This document shows positions 1 through 8,075 of a DNA stretch of 8,256 nucleotides, one piece after another. The stretch is from Accumulibacter sp. Lineage in GTDB: Bacteria > Pseudomonadota > Gammaproteobacteria > Burkholderiales > Rhodocyclaceae. A program made the position numbers and the translations under genes. Position 1 is the first letter of the stretch, and every line of letters begins with the position of its first letter. The DNA is taken from positions 1-8,256 of the forward strand of contig DPSD01000473.1 in NCBI GenBank assembly GCA_003538495.1. The letters run 5' to 3'. Below the pieces are notes generated by a model. That model was not told where the DNA came from, did no database searches, and worked only from the letters and a program-made list of their open reading frames with translations.

Positions 1-152
1 TTGACGATGATCTTGCTGCCGTCGGCGAAGTCGATTTCCAGCACGCTGTCGCTGATCATCTCGAAGTCCAGATCGGCGGCGCTGGCCTCCAGCCCGGCTT
101 CGATGTGCTGCAGCGCCGCGTTGGCGAGCGCGTTGAATTCGCTATCATTCAT
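1..152 (-). CDS. cyaY: CyaY, bacterial frataxin homologue (5' part, runs off the left edge)
   Basis: Only the first 50 codons are present. The protein begins MNDSEFNALANAALQHIEAG and continues to an acidic stretch and then DGSKIIV near residues 44-50. This matches the opening of the CyaY/frataxin fold: helix 1 with a leading MNDSEF, an acidic ridge, then a first strand ending in a GSKIIV-like motif. CyaY is a small cytoplasmic iron-binding protein, usually about 105 residues, that modulates iron-sulfur cluster assembly on IscS/IscU. The ATG at 152 is preceded by ACAGG with essentially no spacer, so the ribosome-binding site is weak. It is divergent from lptM across only 36 bases, the usual neighbourhood of this gene in proteobacteria. 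Identity is from recall of the E. coli sequence and the context; the missing C-terminal half limits certainty only slightly. Confidence 0.9.
   Translation of the reverse strand, partial: MNDSEFNALANAALQHIEAGLEASAADLDFEMISDSVLEIDFADGSKIIV
121..148 (+). promoter_or_regulatory. Candidate sigma70 promoter for lptM-lysA
   Basis: TTGGCG (121-126) and TATCAT (143-148) are separated by 16 bases. This would start transcription near 155 and give a leader of about 34 bases before lptM. The promoter lies inside the first codons of cyaY, on the opposite strand. That is reasonable because the cyaY-lptM gap is only 36 bases. The assignment is by eye from consensus matches, with no experimental support. Confidence 0.4.
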
Positions 153-188
153 CCTGTGCTACCATTTTTCGTTTTGGCACCCTGACCT

Positions 189-401
189 ATGCGGCAATAT
201 CCTGTGCTGGCTTTGCTGGCGACGATCGCGCTTGGCGCCTGTGGCACCAAGGGCTCGCTGCGGCTCCCACCGAAACCGGCGAGCGCAAGCACGCCGGCTA
301 TTCCGGCGGCCGACAGCGCGCCTCCTTTGACCAACGCCTCGATGAACACTCCGGCGCCGACTGCGGACGATTCTAGCACGGCCGGGGAGCCCGCCCGATG
401 A
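189..401 (+). CDS. lptM: LptM-like small outer-membrane lipoprotein (formerly YifL)
   Basis: A 70-residue lipoprotein. It has a short basic N-terminus, a hydrophobic segment and a lipobox ALGAC, placing the lipidated Cys at residue 18. The next residues, CGTKGSLRLPP, correspond to the family signature CGxKGPLxxPP. The rest is a low-complexity Ala/Pro/Ser/Thr tail, as in other members. LptM is a lipoprotein reported to assist maturation of the LptD-LptE lipopolysaccharide translocon at the outer membrane. The ATG has no clear Shine-Dalgarno sequence. The stop overlaps the lysA start as ATGA (398-401), which suggests translational coupling. The cyaY / lptM / lysA order is typical. One oddity is Ser23 where the family signature normally has Pro. 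Family assignment is by motif and context and is fairly sure; function in this organism is inferred. Confidence 0.85.
   Translation: MRQYPVLALLATIALGACGTKGSLRLPPKPASASTPAIPAADSAPPLTNASMNTPAPTADDSSTAGEPAR
384..389 (+). promoter_or_regulatory. Ribosome-binding site of lysA
   Basis: GGGGAG lies 8 bases before the ATG at 398 and inside the last codons of lptM. It supports that ATG as the lysA start. Confidence 0.6.
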
Positions 402-1645
402 GTGCCTTCAGCCGTCAGGACGGCGTGCTGCACGCCGAGTCGGTGGCGCTGACCGACGTCGCCGCAGAGTTCGGCACGCCGTGTTGGGTCTACTCCCGAC
501 AGGCGCTGGAGAGTGCGCTCGACGAGTTCCAGCGCGAACTGCGCGGCCTTGACGCGCTCGTCTGCTATGCTGTCAAGGCCAACTCCAACCTGGCAGTGCT
601 CGACGTTCTCGCCCGCCGTGGCGCCGGCTTCGACATCGTTTCGGCAGGCGAACTCAAGCGCGTACTGGCCGTCGGCGCCGACCCGCAGCGGATCGTCTTC
701 TCGGGCGTCGGCAAGTCGGCCGCCGAGATGGAGCTGGCGCTGACCACCGGCATTCTGTGCTTCAACGTCGAATCGGCGGCCGAACTCGAGCGTCTGAATG
801 GCGTCGCCGCGCAGCTTGGCAAGACAGCGCCGATCAGCCTGCGAGTCAATCCCGACGTCGACGCGGGAACGCACCCGTACATCTCGACCGGCCTCAAAGA
901 GAACAAGTTCGGCGTCGCTTACGATGAGGCCCGCGCCCTTTACCGGCGGGCGGCTGGCCTGGCCAACATCGAAATCAGTGGCATCGACTGCCACATCGGC
1001 TCACAGCTGCTCGACCCGGCGCCGTTTGCCGAAGCGCTCGACAAGCTGCTGGCGCTGATCGACCAGCTCGCCGCCGACGGTATCGCCGTCCATCACGTCG
1101 ACCTCGGCGGTGGCCTCGGCATCCGCTATCGCGACAGCGACGCGCTCACCACCGTCGAGGCCTACCTGCAGCCGCTGCTGGCAAAGCTCAAGGGACGGTC
1201 GCTGCGCATCCTGCTCGAACCCGGACGGCGCCTGGTCGGCAACGCCGGTCTGCTGTTGACTCGGGTCGAGTACCTGAAACCGGGTGAAGTGAAGAATTTT
1301 GCGATCGTCGACGCCGCGATGAACGACCTTGCCCGCCCGGCGCTGTACGGCTCCTGGCACGACATCGTTGCGGTCGTAAGCCGGCAGGGTGCGCCGACCA
1401 CCTGGGAAATCGTCGGTCCGGTCTGCGAATCGGGCGATTTTCTCGGCCACGGCCGGGAACTGACGCTGGCCGGCGGCGATCTGCTGGCGATCCTGTCGGC
1501 GGGCGCTTACAGCATGGCCATGAGTTCGAACTACAATACCCGGCCGCGTGCGGCCGAAGTGATGGTCGATGGCGCGCAAGCGCATCTGGTTCGCCGCCGC
1601 GAAACCGTCGAGGAACTCTACGCGCTGGAGCGGCGCCTTCCCTGA
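398..1645 (+). CDS. lysA: Diaminopimelate decarboxylase
   Basis: This 415-residue cytoplasmic enzyme is full length for the family (about 415-420). It uses pyridoxal phosphate to decarboxylate meso-diaminopimelate to L-lysine, the last step of lysine synthesis. The N-terminal part is the alanine-racemase-like barrel. The PLP lysine is K60 in CYAVKANSN; HIGSQ is at 199-203; the phosphate-binding GGGLGI is at 237-242; EPGRRLVG is at 274-281. The C-terminal beta domain carries CESGDFLG (343-350), whose Cys comes from the partner subunit of the dimer, and GAYSMAMSSNYNTRPR (369-384) with substrate/PLP tyrosines. GGGGAG before the ATG supports the start, and the ATGA overlap couples it to lptM. dapF is not directly downstream; lysA is followed by a convergent gpmI. 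No missing key residue is visible. Confidence 0.97.
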   Translation: MSAFSRQDGVLHAESVALTDVAAEFGTPCWVYSRQALESALDEFQRELRGLDALVCYAVKANSNLAVLDVLARRGAGFDIVSAGELKRVLAVGADPQRIVFSGVGKSAAEMELALTTGILCFNVESAAELERLNGVAAQLGKTAPISLRVNPDVDAGTHPYISTGLKENKFGVAYDEARALYRRAAGLANIEISGIDCHIGSQLLDPAPFAEALDKLLALIDQLAADGIAVHHVDLGGGLGIRYRDSDALTTVEAYLQPLLAKLKGRSLRILLEPGRRLVGNAGLLLTRVEYLKPGEVKNFAIVDAAMNDLARPALYGSWHDIVAVVSRQGAPTTWEIVGPVCESGDFLGHGRELTLAGGDLLAILSAGAYSMAMSSNYNTRPRAAEVMVDGAQAHLVRRRETVEELYALERRLP

Positions 1646-1723
1646 ACAACGACGGTCGCCCTGCGCGGCGGCCGGCCGGCGTGCTGCCAAGGACTGACTC
1701 TGCGCGTGACGCTGCGGCGACCG
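1646..1723. other. Convergent lysA-gpmI intergenic region
   Basis: Seventy-eight bases separate the two stop codons. The region holds an inverted repeat, CGGTCGCC (1653-1660) with GGCGACCG (1716-1723), and between the arms the palindrome GCCGGCCGGC (1671-1680). No T-tract follows either arm, so an intrinsic terminator is not convincing. If termination occurs here it is probably Rho-dependent or by a structure I cannot confirm. Confidence 0.4.
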
Positions 1724-3364
<1,641 letters not shown>

Positions 3365-3602
3365 GATGGGTTCCTGGGGAGTGGAGAGATCAGAAGGAAG
3401 GCCGCGAGGAATGAACGTGCAGCGGCGACGCTTGCAGTATACCGCAAGCGGGCGTAGCCGGCTCCGGAACGAAATGGCATTTTAAAACGGATACTTGGAG
3501 ATAGCCGCTGAATCCAGCCCGGGGATTTCAGGGCGGCCAGGTGGGCCGGGTTGGCAGCGATTGGAGCGCAGCGGCAACGGCCTCGGGCCGATGCACGGCC
3601 GC
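3365..3602 (-). promoter_or_regulatory. gpmI upstream region with candidate -10 and palindrome
   Basis: The 238 bases between gpmI and the upstream gene hold no supported ORF. On the minus strand a TATACT (3441-3436) could be a -10 element about 70 bases before the gpmI ATG, but no good -35 is found at 16-18 bases. TATACT sits in the 8-base centre of a perfect 7-base inverted repeat, CGCTTGC (3429-3435) and GCAAGCG (3444-3450). Directly downstream of the stop of the upstream gene is a small GC hairpin, CGGCC-TCG-GGCCG (3578-3590). It could help end that transcript but has no T-tract. Confidence 0.3.
3429..3450. repeat. Perfect 7-base inverted repeat around a TATACT
   Basis: CGCTTGC, an 8-base spacer (AGTATACC on the plus strand), then GCAAGCG. 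The arms are exact. The spacing and its position over a candidate -10 of gpmI fit an operator for a dimeric repressor. In RNA it would also make a stable hairpin in the leader if transcription starts further upstream. Confidence 0.5.
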
Positions 3603-4577
3603 TCAGGGTTGCTGGAGCCGGACTCTGGAGCGCAGCTTGTACCGGGAGCGGGAACGCTTGACCTTGGTCTGTTGGCTGCCGGCGCTGACCCGGTGTGAAC
3701 GTGACCGCTTCCTGGTCTGCGCCGTAGCGATCATCAGCGCGATCTTGCCGATCACCAGCATCAATAGCACCACCCAGACCAGCGGATAGCGGAGCATGGC
3801 GACGACGGTGTTGAGCAACTCGCCCAACAGATTGGCACCCCGCGGCGGCAACTCTTGCTGCGAGCGTTCAGCGTCCAGTTCGGCAACTCGGCGCTCAAGG
3901 GAGCCGCCGGTGTCCCGAGTGAGTGCCAGCGTGGTGTCGCCGTGGCCAAGCAACACCGCTCCGTCTCGCGAGGTAAGGTGAAAACCGGCCAGGCCAGCCA
4001 GCGAGAAAGTGACCCGGCCGTCGTCGTCGATGCGTGCATCGAGCGCCTCGCGTACCACCTCGGCCAGCGACTCCTCCATCTTCAGGACCGCCGCGGCGAG
4101 GTTCTCGTCGAGTTCCAGGCCAGTCTGCTGGTCGGTACGCGCTGCCCGTGGCGCCGATGAAGCCGCTGCTCCCGCATCGCTCTGGCGATTCACGTTGAGC
4201 ACTGAACGCAGCACCCTGGCCAGCGGATCGCGTTGCTCGACGCCGGTCAAGCTCGCGTCCCGGTCGCCACCAGGCCGTTCTGCCACAAACAAGGAAGCTG
4301 ATGACTCCTGCTCGACGCCACGCGAAGCGTCTCCAGGCCAGGCGGCACGGCGGTCGTCACTGCCCGCAGACGGCAAGGCGCTGGCTACGCCGTCGTCGCC
4401 TGGTTGGCGCGGTTCGGCCAGCGCAGGGGTCTCGGCCAGTGCTTCACGGTGGCCGCTGGCGTCGCTGCGTGGTCGCTGCTCATCGTGGTCGATGGGGTGT
4501 GCTGCGACGCTGGCCGCAAATAGCATCATTGGCAGCAAGCCGAGCAATACGCACCAGCGTTTGAAATATCCAAGCAT
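3603..4577 (-). CDS. Hypothetical single-pass membrane protein with basic Arg/Ser tail
   Basis: I do not recognise this 324-residue protein. Residues 1-26 form a signal peptide (basic FKRW, a hydrophobic core, cleavage likely after SVAA or AHP). Residues 27-150 are low complexity, rich in Ala, Asp, Glu, Arg and Pro, and probably disordered. Residues 155-240 look folded: an acidic helix (about 157-180), a strand-like piece with DDDGRVTFSLAGLAGFHL (184-201), then GAVLLGHGDTTLALT (206-220), and a charged helix (about 225-243). One strong membrane helix spans about 264-286. The last 38 residues carry 14 Lys/Arg and no acidic residue, with RSRS and RSRSR runs. The topology is therefore periplasmic domain, one helix, cytoplasmic basic tail. 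GGA lies 8 bases before the ATG, a weak ribosome-binding site. Codon use matches the neighbours. It is divergent from the cation ATPase and far enough from gpmI to be its own unit. Coding potential is good; function unknown. Confidence 0.8.
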   Translation of the reverse strand: MLGYFKRWCVLLGLLPMMLFAASVAAHPIDHDEQRPRSDASGHREALAETPALAEPRQPGDDGVASALPSAGSDDRRAAWPGDASRGVEQESSASLFVAERPGGDRDASLTGVEQRDPLARVLRSVLNVNRQSDAGAAASSAPRAARTDQQTGLELDENLAAAVLKMEESLAEVVREALDARIDDDGRVTFSLAGLAGFHLTSRDGAVLLGHGDTTLALTRDTGGSLERRVAELDAERSQQELPPRGANLLGELLNTVVAMLRYPLVWVVLLMLVIGKIALMIATAQTRKRSRSHRVSAGSQQTKVKRSRSRYKLRSRVRLQQP

Positions 4578-4881
4578 GCGAGCAATCCACGACGACCAAG
4601 GCTGGGAAGCAATAATTGAACCAAACTAAATAATCGCGTCCAATCAGCTGGTTAGTGCCAAAGACGAAGAAAAACTCTGGCGACTGTCAAATTTTCCGAC
4701 AGCAACACGCCGGGCAACGCCGCCGTCAGAGGAGTTTGCGCCTCGCTGGCCAAAGCCGCAATGCGATGCGCGCCCCGCTCCTCGCCGGTCCTGCCGGTTC
4801 GCCGTCCGGATTCTCGCGGGGGGCGAAAATACCAGCCACGAAGGTGGCGAGCCCGCTGCCCTATAATGTAGCTGGCGAACG
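4578..4881. other. Divergent intergenic region between the membrane protein and the cation ATPase
   Basis: About 300 bases without a convincing gene. The left part (about 4605-4640) is clearly more AT-rich than the surroundings and probably holds the minus-strand promoter of the membrane-protein gene, although no clean -35/-10 pair is visible. An inverted repeat CTGTC (4684-4688) / GACAG (4698-4702) overlaps a perfect minus-strand TTGACA (4690-4685), for which I find no matching -10 at 16-18 bases. The right end holds a perfect TATAAT for the ATPase direction. Open frames crossing the region on both strands show no family resemblance and overlap these signals. Confidence 0.5.
4862..4867 (+). 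promoter_or_regulatory. Candidate -10 element for the ATPase transcript
   Basis: A perfect TATAAT on the plus strand in otherwise GC-rich DNA. No good -35 lies 16-18 bases upstream and no TGn extension precedes it, so it may need an activator. Transcription would start near 4874 and leave a leader of about 150 bases before the preferred ATPase start at 5022. Confidence 0.4.
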
Positions 4882-4902
4882 ATGCGACCTCGGGAAAACA
4901 AA

Positions 4903-5025
4903 ATGATCCGTAGCAGATGGCGGCAAACAGACCGATCCGGGCGATCGGCTGTGGTGAGCGTGCTCGACCACAGCGCCCGCGGTGGTGCCGGCCTTCTGCG
5001 CCTCGACGGTCGGGCAACGGAATGA
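4903..5025 (+). CDS. Possible 40-codon leader peptide overlapping the ATPase start
   Basis: A small ORF starts at ATG 4903 with GGGA 7 bases upstream; an in-frame alternative ATG at 4882 would give 47 residues. It ends at the TGA of an ATGA that also contains the ATPase ATG at 5022. The first half is Arg/Ser-rich (MIRSRWRQTDRSGRS). The second half, VVSVLDHSARGGAGLLRL, has GC-rich third positions like real genes here. It sits just after the candidate TATAAT. If translated it would couple to the ATPase, which itself has a poor ribosome-binding site. I know no homologue, and chance is a real alternative for so short a frame. Confidence 0.3.
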   Translation: MIRSRWRQTDRSGRSAVVSVLDHSARGGAGLLRLDGRATE

Positions 5026-7691
5026 GCGAACCACCCGAAAGCAACGACTGGCATCATATCGCCGCAGACGAAGCGGCGTCACGTCTGGCCGCCTGCTGCG
5101 ACGACGGACTTGCCGAAGGCGAGGTACTCGCTCGCCGCGCTGTGCACGGTGAGAACCGGATTACCGCAAGACCGGGCAAAGGACCCGTGCTGCGCTTTGC
5201 CCTGCAGTTCGTCCAGCCACTGGTCGTGGTGCTGCTGCTGGCCGGCGTGGTCACCGCTTTTCTCGGCGAGTGGGTCGATTCCGGGGTGATCTTTGGCGTC
5301 ACCCTGGTCAACGCGGTAATCGGCTTCATCCAGGAGGGCCGCGCCGAGAATGCGCTGGCGGCACTGGCGCGCTCGGTCAGCAGCGAGGTGACGGTGCTGC
5401 GCGGCGGCGGCAAGCAGCGCTTGCCATCGACCGAACTGGTTCCTGGCGACGTGGTGCTGCTGGCCGCTGGCGACAAGGTCCCGGCCGACCTGCGACTGTT
5501 CCGCGCCAAAGAGCTGCAGGCCATCGAATCGGCCTTGACCGGCGAATCGACGGCGGTCGCCAAGCACGGCGACGCGCTGCCGAAGGAAACCGTCCTTGCC
5601 GAGCGCAGCAACATGGCGTACGCCGGTACGGTGATGATCACCGGTCGCGGTGCAGGGGTCGTGGTGGCGACCGGCGACCGCACCGAAACCGGTCGCATCT
5701 CGCGGCTGATTGCCGAGGCCCCGGATCTGACCACGCCGCTGACGCGCAAGATGGCGGTGTTCAGCAACTGGCTGCTGATCGCCATCGGCCTGCTCGCGGT
5801 GCTCACCTTTGCCGTCGGCATGTGGCGCGGTTCGTCGGCCTTCGAAATGTTCATGGCCGCGGTGGCACTGGCCGTCGGGGCGATCCCCGAAGGGCTGCCG
5901 GCGGCGATGACCATCACCCTGGCCATTGGTGTGTCGCGGATGGCCAGGAAACGCGCGATCATCCGCAAGTTGCCGGCGGTCGAAACGCTCGGCAGCACGA
6001 CGGTCATCTGTTCGGACAAGACCGGCACCCTGACCGAGAACCAGATGACCGTCCGCGAGCTGTACGCTGGTGGCGTGCAGCTCGCGGTCAGCGGTAGCGG
6101 TTACTCGCCGGACGGTCAGCTTGGCAGCGGCGAGCAGATCGCCGGCGCGGCGCGTGAATGCCTGCTGGCCGGCGTGCTCTGCAACGACGCCGGGCTGACC
6201 AGCGACAACGGGCGCTGGGAGGTCGTCGGCGACCCTACCGAAGGCGCGCTGCTGGTCGTCGCGCGCAAGGCTGGGCTCGACGAGCGCAGCGTCCTCAAGA
6301 CCTGCCCCCGCCTCGACGAAATCCCCTTCGATTCGGCACGACAGTACATGGCGACCTTGCACCAGATCGAAGGACGGCAGGTGGTCTATTTCAAGGGTGC
6401 GCTGGAGCAGTTGCTGCCGCGCTCGGTGCGCATGCTCGACGCTGACGGTCAGACGGTGCCGCTGCGCCAGGACGAGGTCGCCAGCGCCGCCCGCGAGATG
6501 GCTGGCGAAGGCTTGCGGGTTCTGGCGATGGCCCGGCTGGTCGGCGGCCCGGCAGCGGTGCTGGACCAGAGCAGCGTGGATGCCGGCCTGGAGTTCATCG
6601 GGCTGGTGGGGATGATCGACCCACCGCGCCCGCAAGCCCTTGCCGCGGTCAATACCTGTCACGCCGCCGGCATCGCGGTCAAGATGATCACCGGCGACCA
6701 TGCCGTCACGGCACTGTCGATCGCCCGCCAACTGGCTATCGCCCAGGCCGGCGAGAGTGCGCTTACCGGCGCCGAACTGGCGGTACTCGACGACCAGCGT
6801 TTGTGCGAGGTCGTCAGGGCGGTCAACGTCTTCGCCCGCGTCGAGCCCGAACAGAAGCTGCGACTAGTGCGTGCGCTGCAGACCAATGGCGAGGTGGTGG
6901 CGATGACCGGTGACGGCGTCAACGACGCGCCAGCGTTGAAGCAGGCCGACATCGGGATCGCAATGGGGATGGCCGGCACCGAAGTGGCCAAGGATGCAGC
7001 CGACATGGTGCTCACCGACGACGATTTCGCGGCCATCGAGGCGGCGGTCGAGGAAGGGCGGGGAGTCTACGACAACTTGGTGAAGTTCATTACCTGGACG
7101 CTGCCGACCAACTTCGGCGAGGGCCTGGTGATCCTGGCGGCCGTTGTCGCCGGAGTCACCTTGCCGATCACGCCGCTGCAGATTCTGTGGATCAACATGA
7201 CCACCGCGGTGTTCCTCGGGCTGATGCTGGCCTTCGAGCCGATCGAGGCAAACGTCATGCAGCGCAAACCGCGCCAGCCGGGTACGCCGATTCTCGACCG
7301 GGCGCTGGTCTGGCGGATCGTGCTGGTCAGCCTGCTGCTGCTTGCCGGTTCCTTCGGGCTCTTCCTGCGCGAAATCGCGCTCGGGCAGCCGTTGGCCGAA
7401 GCGCGCACCGTCGCCCTCAACGTTTTCGTCGTCGTCGAGGCGATGTATCTCTTCAACTGCCGTTCGCTGACGCGCTCCGCACTGCACGTCGGCCTGTTCG
7501 CCAATCCTGCGGTGTGGTATGGCGTCGTGACGATGGCCGTCCTGCAGGCGCTATTGACCTACCTGCCGTTGCTCAACCGGCTGTTTGCGACGGCGCCAAT
7601 CGGCGTCCGCCAGTGGCTGGAGATTTTCGCCGTCGGCGTACTGGCCTACCTCATCGTCGGGATCGAGAAGCGCCTGCGGGAGCACCGATGA
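5022..7691 (+). CDS. P2-type (Ca2+-ATPase-like) cation-transporting P-type ATPase
   Basis: This 889-residue inner-membrane pump has the full P2 layout. Its N-terminus has the cation-ATPase pattern (WHHIAADEAASRL). Helices M1-M2 are at about 56-105; the actuator loop carries TGES (173-176); M3-M4 are at about 247-303 with PEGLP (289-293). The phosphorylated Asp is D332 in SDKTGT. The nucleotide domain has FKGA (457-460); the hinge has MITGDH (555-560) and MTGDGVNDAP (628-637). Helices M5-M10 run from 689 to 881. Compared with the SERCA Ca2+ sites, E290, N697, E700, N725, T728 and E806 are kept but the M6 Asp is Ala729. The M6 segment LWINMTTAVFLGLMLAFEP recalls mycobacterial CtpF and related bacterial pumps, so Ca2+ or another cation is possible. 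I prefer the ATG at 5022: an upstream in-frame ATG at 4917 adds 35 Arg/Pro-rich residues that do not look conserved. It is divergent from the basic-tailed membrane protein. Confidence 0.93.
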   Translation: MSEPPESNDWHHIAADEAASRLAACCDDGLAEGEVLARRAVHGENRITARPGKGPVLRFALQFVQPLVVVLLLAGVVTAFLGEWVDSGVIFGVTLVNAVIGFIQEGRAENALAALARSVSSEVTVLRGGGKQRLPSTELVPGDVVLLAAGDKVPADLRLFRAKELQAIESALTGESTAVAKHGDALPKETVLAERSNMAYAGTVMITGRGAGVVVATGDRTETGRISRLIAEAPDLTTPLTRKMAVFSNWLLIAIGLLAVLTFAVGMWRGSSAFEMFMAAVALAVGAIPEGLPAAMTITLAIGVSRMARKRAIIRKLPAVETLGSTTVICSDKTGTLTENQMTVRELYAGGVQLAVSGSGYSPDGQLGSGEQIAGAARECLLAGVLCNDAGLTSDNGRWEVVGDPTEGALLVVARKAGLDERSVLKTCPRLDEIPFDSARQYMATLHQIEGRQVVYFKGALEQLLPRSVRMLDADGQTVPLRQDEVASAAREMAGEGLRVLAMARLVGGPAAVLDQSSVDAGLEFIGLVGMIDPPRPQALAAVNTCHAAGIAVKMITGDHAVTALSIARQLAIAQAGESALTGAELAVLDDQRLCEVVRAVNVFARVEPEQKLRLVRALQTNGEVVAMTGDGVNDAPALKQADIGIAMGMAGTEVAKDAADMVLTDDDFAAIEAAVEEGRGVYDNLVKFITWTLPTNFGEGLVILAAVVAGVTLPITPLQILWINMTTAVFLGLMLAFEPIEANVMQRKPRQPGTPILDRALVWRIVLVSLLLLAGSFGLFLREIALGQPLAEARTVALNVFVVVEAMYLFNCRSLTRSALHVGLFANPAVWYGVVTMAVLQALLTYLPLLNRLFATAPIGVRQWLEIFAVGVLAYLIVGIEKRLREHR

Positions 7692-8075
7692 AGCAGGCGG
7701 CGACGACGGGCGAACGTGAGCAATGCTCGACCACGCGGTCCGAACTCGCGCCGGCACCTGCGCGGTCCAGGCCATCGCCAGCGGCTTCTTCGCCATGCCT
7801 TCGGTCGGTTCTGCTTCGACAAGCCGGCCGCCCAGCCGCCGGCAGGCCGGGTTGGTGCCCACCCGCCGCCGCAGTGAGGTCCCCTGCGCTCGAGGAAGCG
7901 GACCACGCGCCAGCCGGAAGCCGAGCTCGCGAGCCGGTGCCAGCAGCGCCTCCAGGCGCTCAGCCCGATCGGCGCTCAGGGGTGGGGTGACGATCTCGCA
8001 GGGTCGCTCGCGTTCGCCGGGCAGCGGCATGGCGAGGACGACCGGTGCCCGACTCTCGCCGCAAGCGCTGATCAT
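7551..8075 (-). CDS. Doubtful ORF of unknown function, possibly a decayed gene
   Basis: A 174-codon frame whose first 110-120 codons look coding-like: high third-position GC, low second-position GC, and segments such as PCEIVTPPLSADRAERLEAL and VGTNPACRRLGGRLVEAEPT. The remaining codons are Pro/Gln/Ser-rich and run 141 bases antisense into the ATPase 3' end, which argues that the true reading frame has been lost there. The same frame is open upstream of the ATG, back to a TGA at about 8110, so the start may also be damaged. AAGGA directly abuts the ATG. I recognise no family. It may be a small unknown gene with a frameshift, a remnant, or simply chance. Confidence 0.2.
   Translation of the reverse strand: MISACGESRAPVVLAMPLPGERERPCEIVTPPLSADRAERLEALLAPARELGFRLARGPLPRAQGTSLRRRVGTNPACRRLGGRLVEAEPTEGMAKKPLAMAWTAQVPARVRTAWSSIAHVRPSSPPASSVLPQALLDPDDEVGQYADGENLQPLADADWRRRKQPVEQRQVGQ

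Noticed and set aside
149..994. 281-codon minus-strand ORF
   Set aside because: It is the antisense of lptM and lysA. The lysA frame carries all the family motifs and this frame shows none.
1653..1723. Bidirectional intrinsic terminator between lysA and gpmI
   Set aside because: The 8-base arms are 55 bases apart and no T-tract follows on either strand.
4684..4702. LexA (SOS) box
   Set aside because: The CTG and CAG arms are 13 bases apart instead of the 10 required for the CTG-N10-CAG consensus.
4917..5021. Longer ATPase start at ATG 4917
   Set aside because: The added 35 residues are Arg/Pro-rich and unlike the family N-terminus, which begins naturally just after the ATG at 5022.
4652..5044. 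130-codon minus-strand ORF with a hydrophobic stretch, across the ATPase promoter region
   Set aside because: It overlaps the TATAAT and the ATPase start, lacks a good ribosome-binding site, and its flanks are Arg/Gly-rich shadow sequence. The hydrophobic piece alone is not enough.
5079..6731. 550-codon minus-strand ORF
   Set aside because: It is antisense to the ATPase, with His/Gln/Arg-rich shadow composition and no recognisable domain.
7824..7850. GC hairpin as ATPase terminator
   Set aside because: It is a 6-base stem with a 15-base loop, no T-tract, and more than 130 bases after the stop.
7688..7990. Downstream gene coupled to the ATPase by ATGA at 7688
   Set aside because: The frame encodes Ala/Pro/Arg/Ser low-complexity sequence without domain signs, and a ribosome-binding site is lacking. 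The overlap is probably chance.
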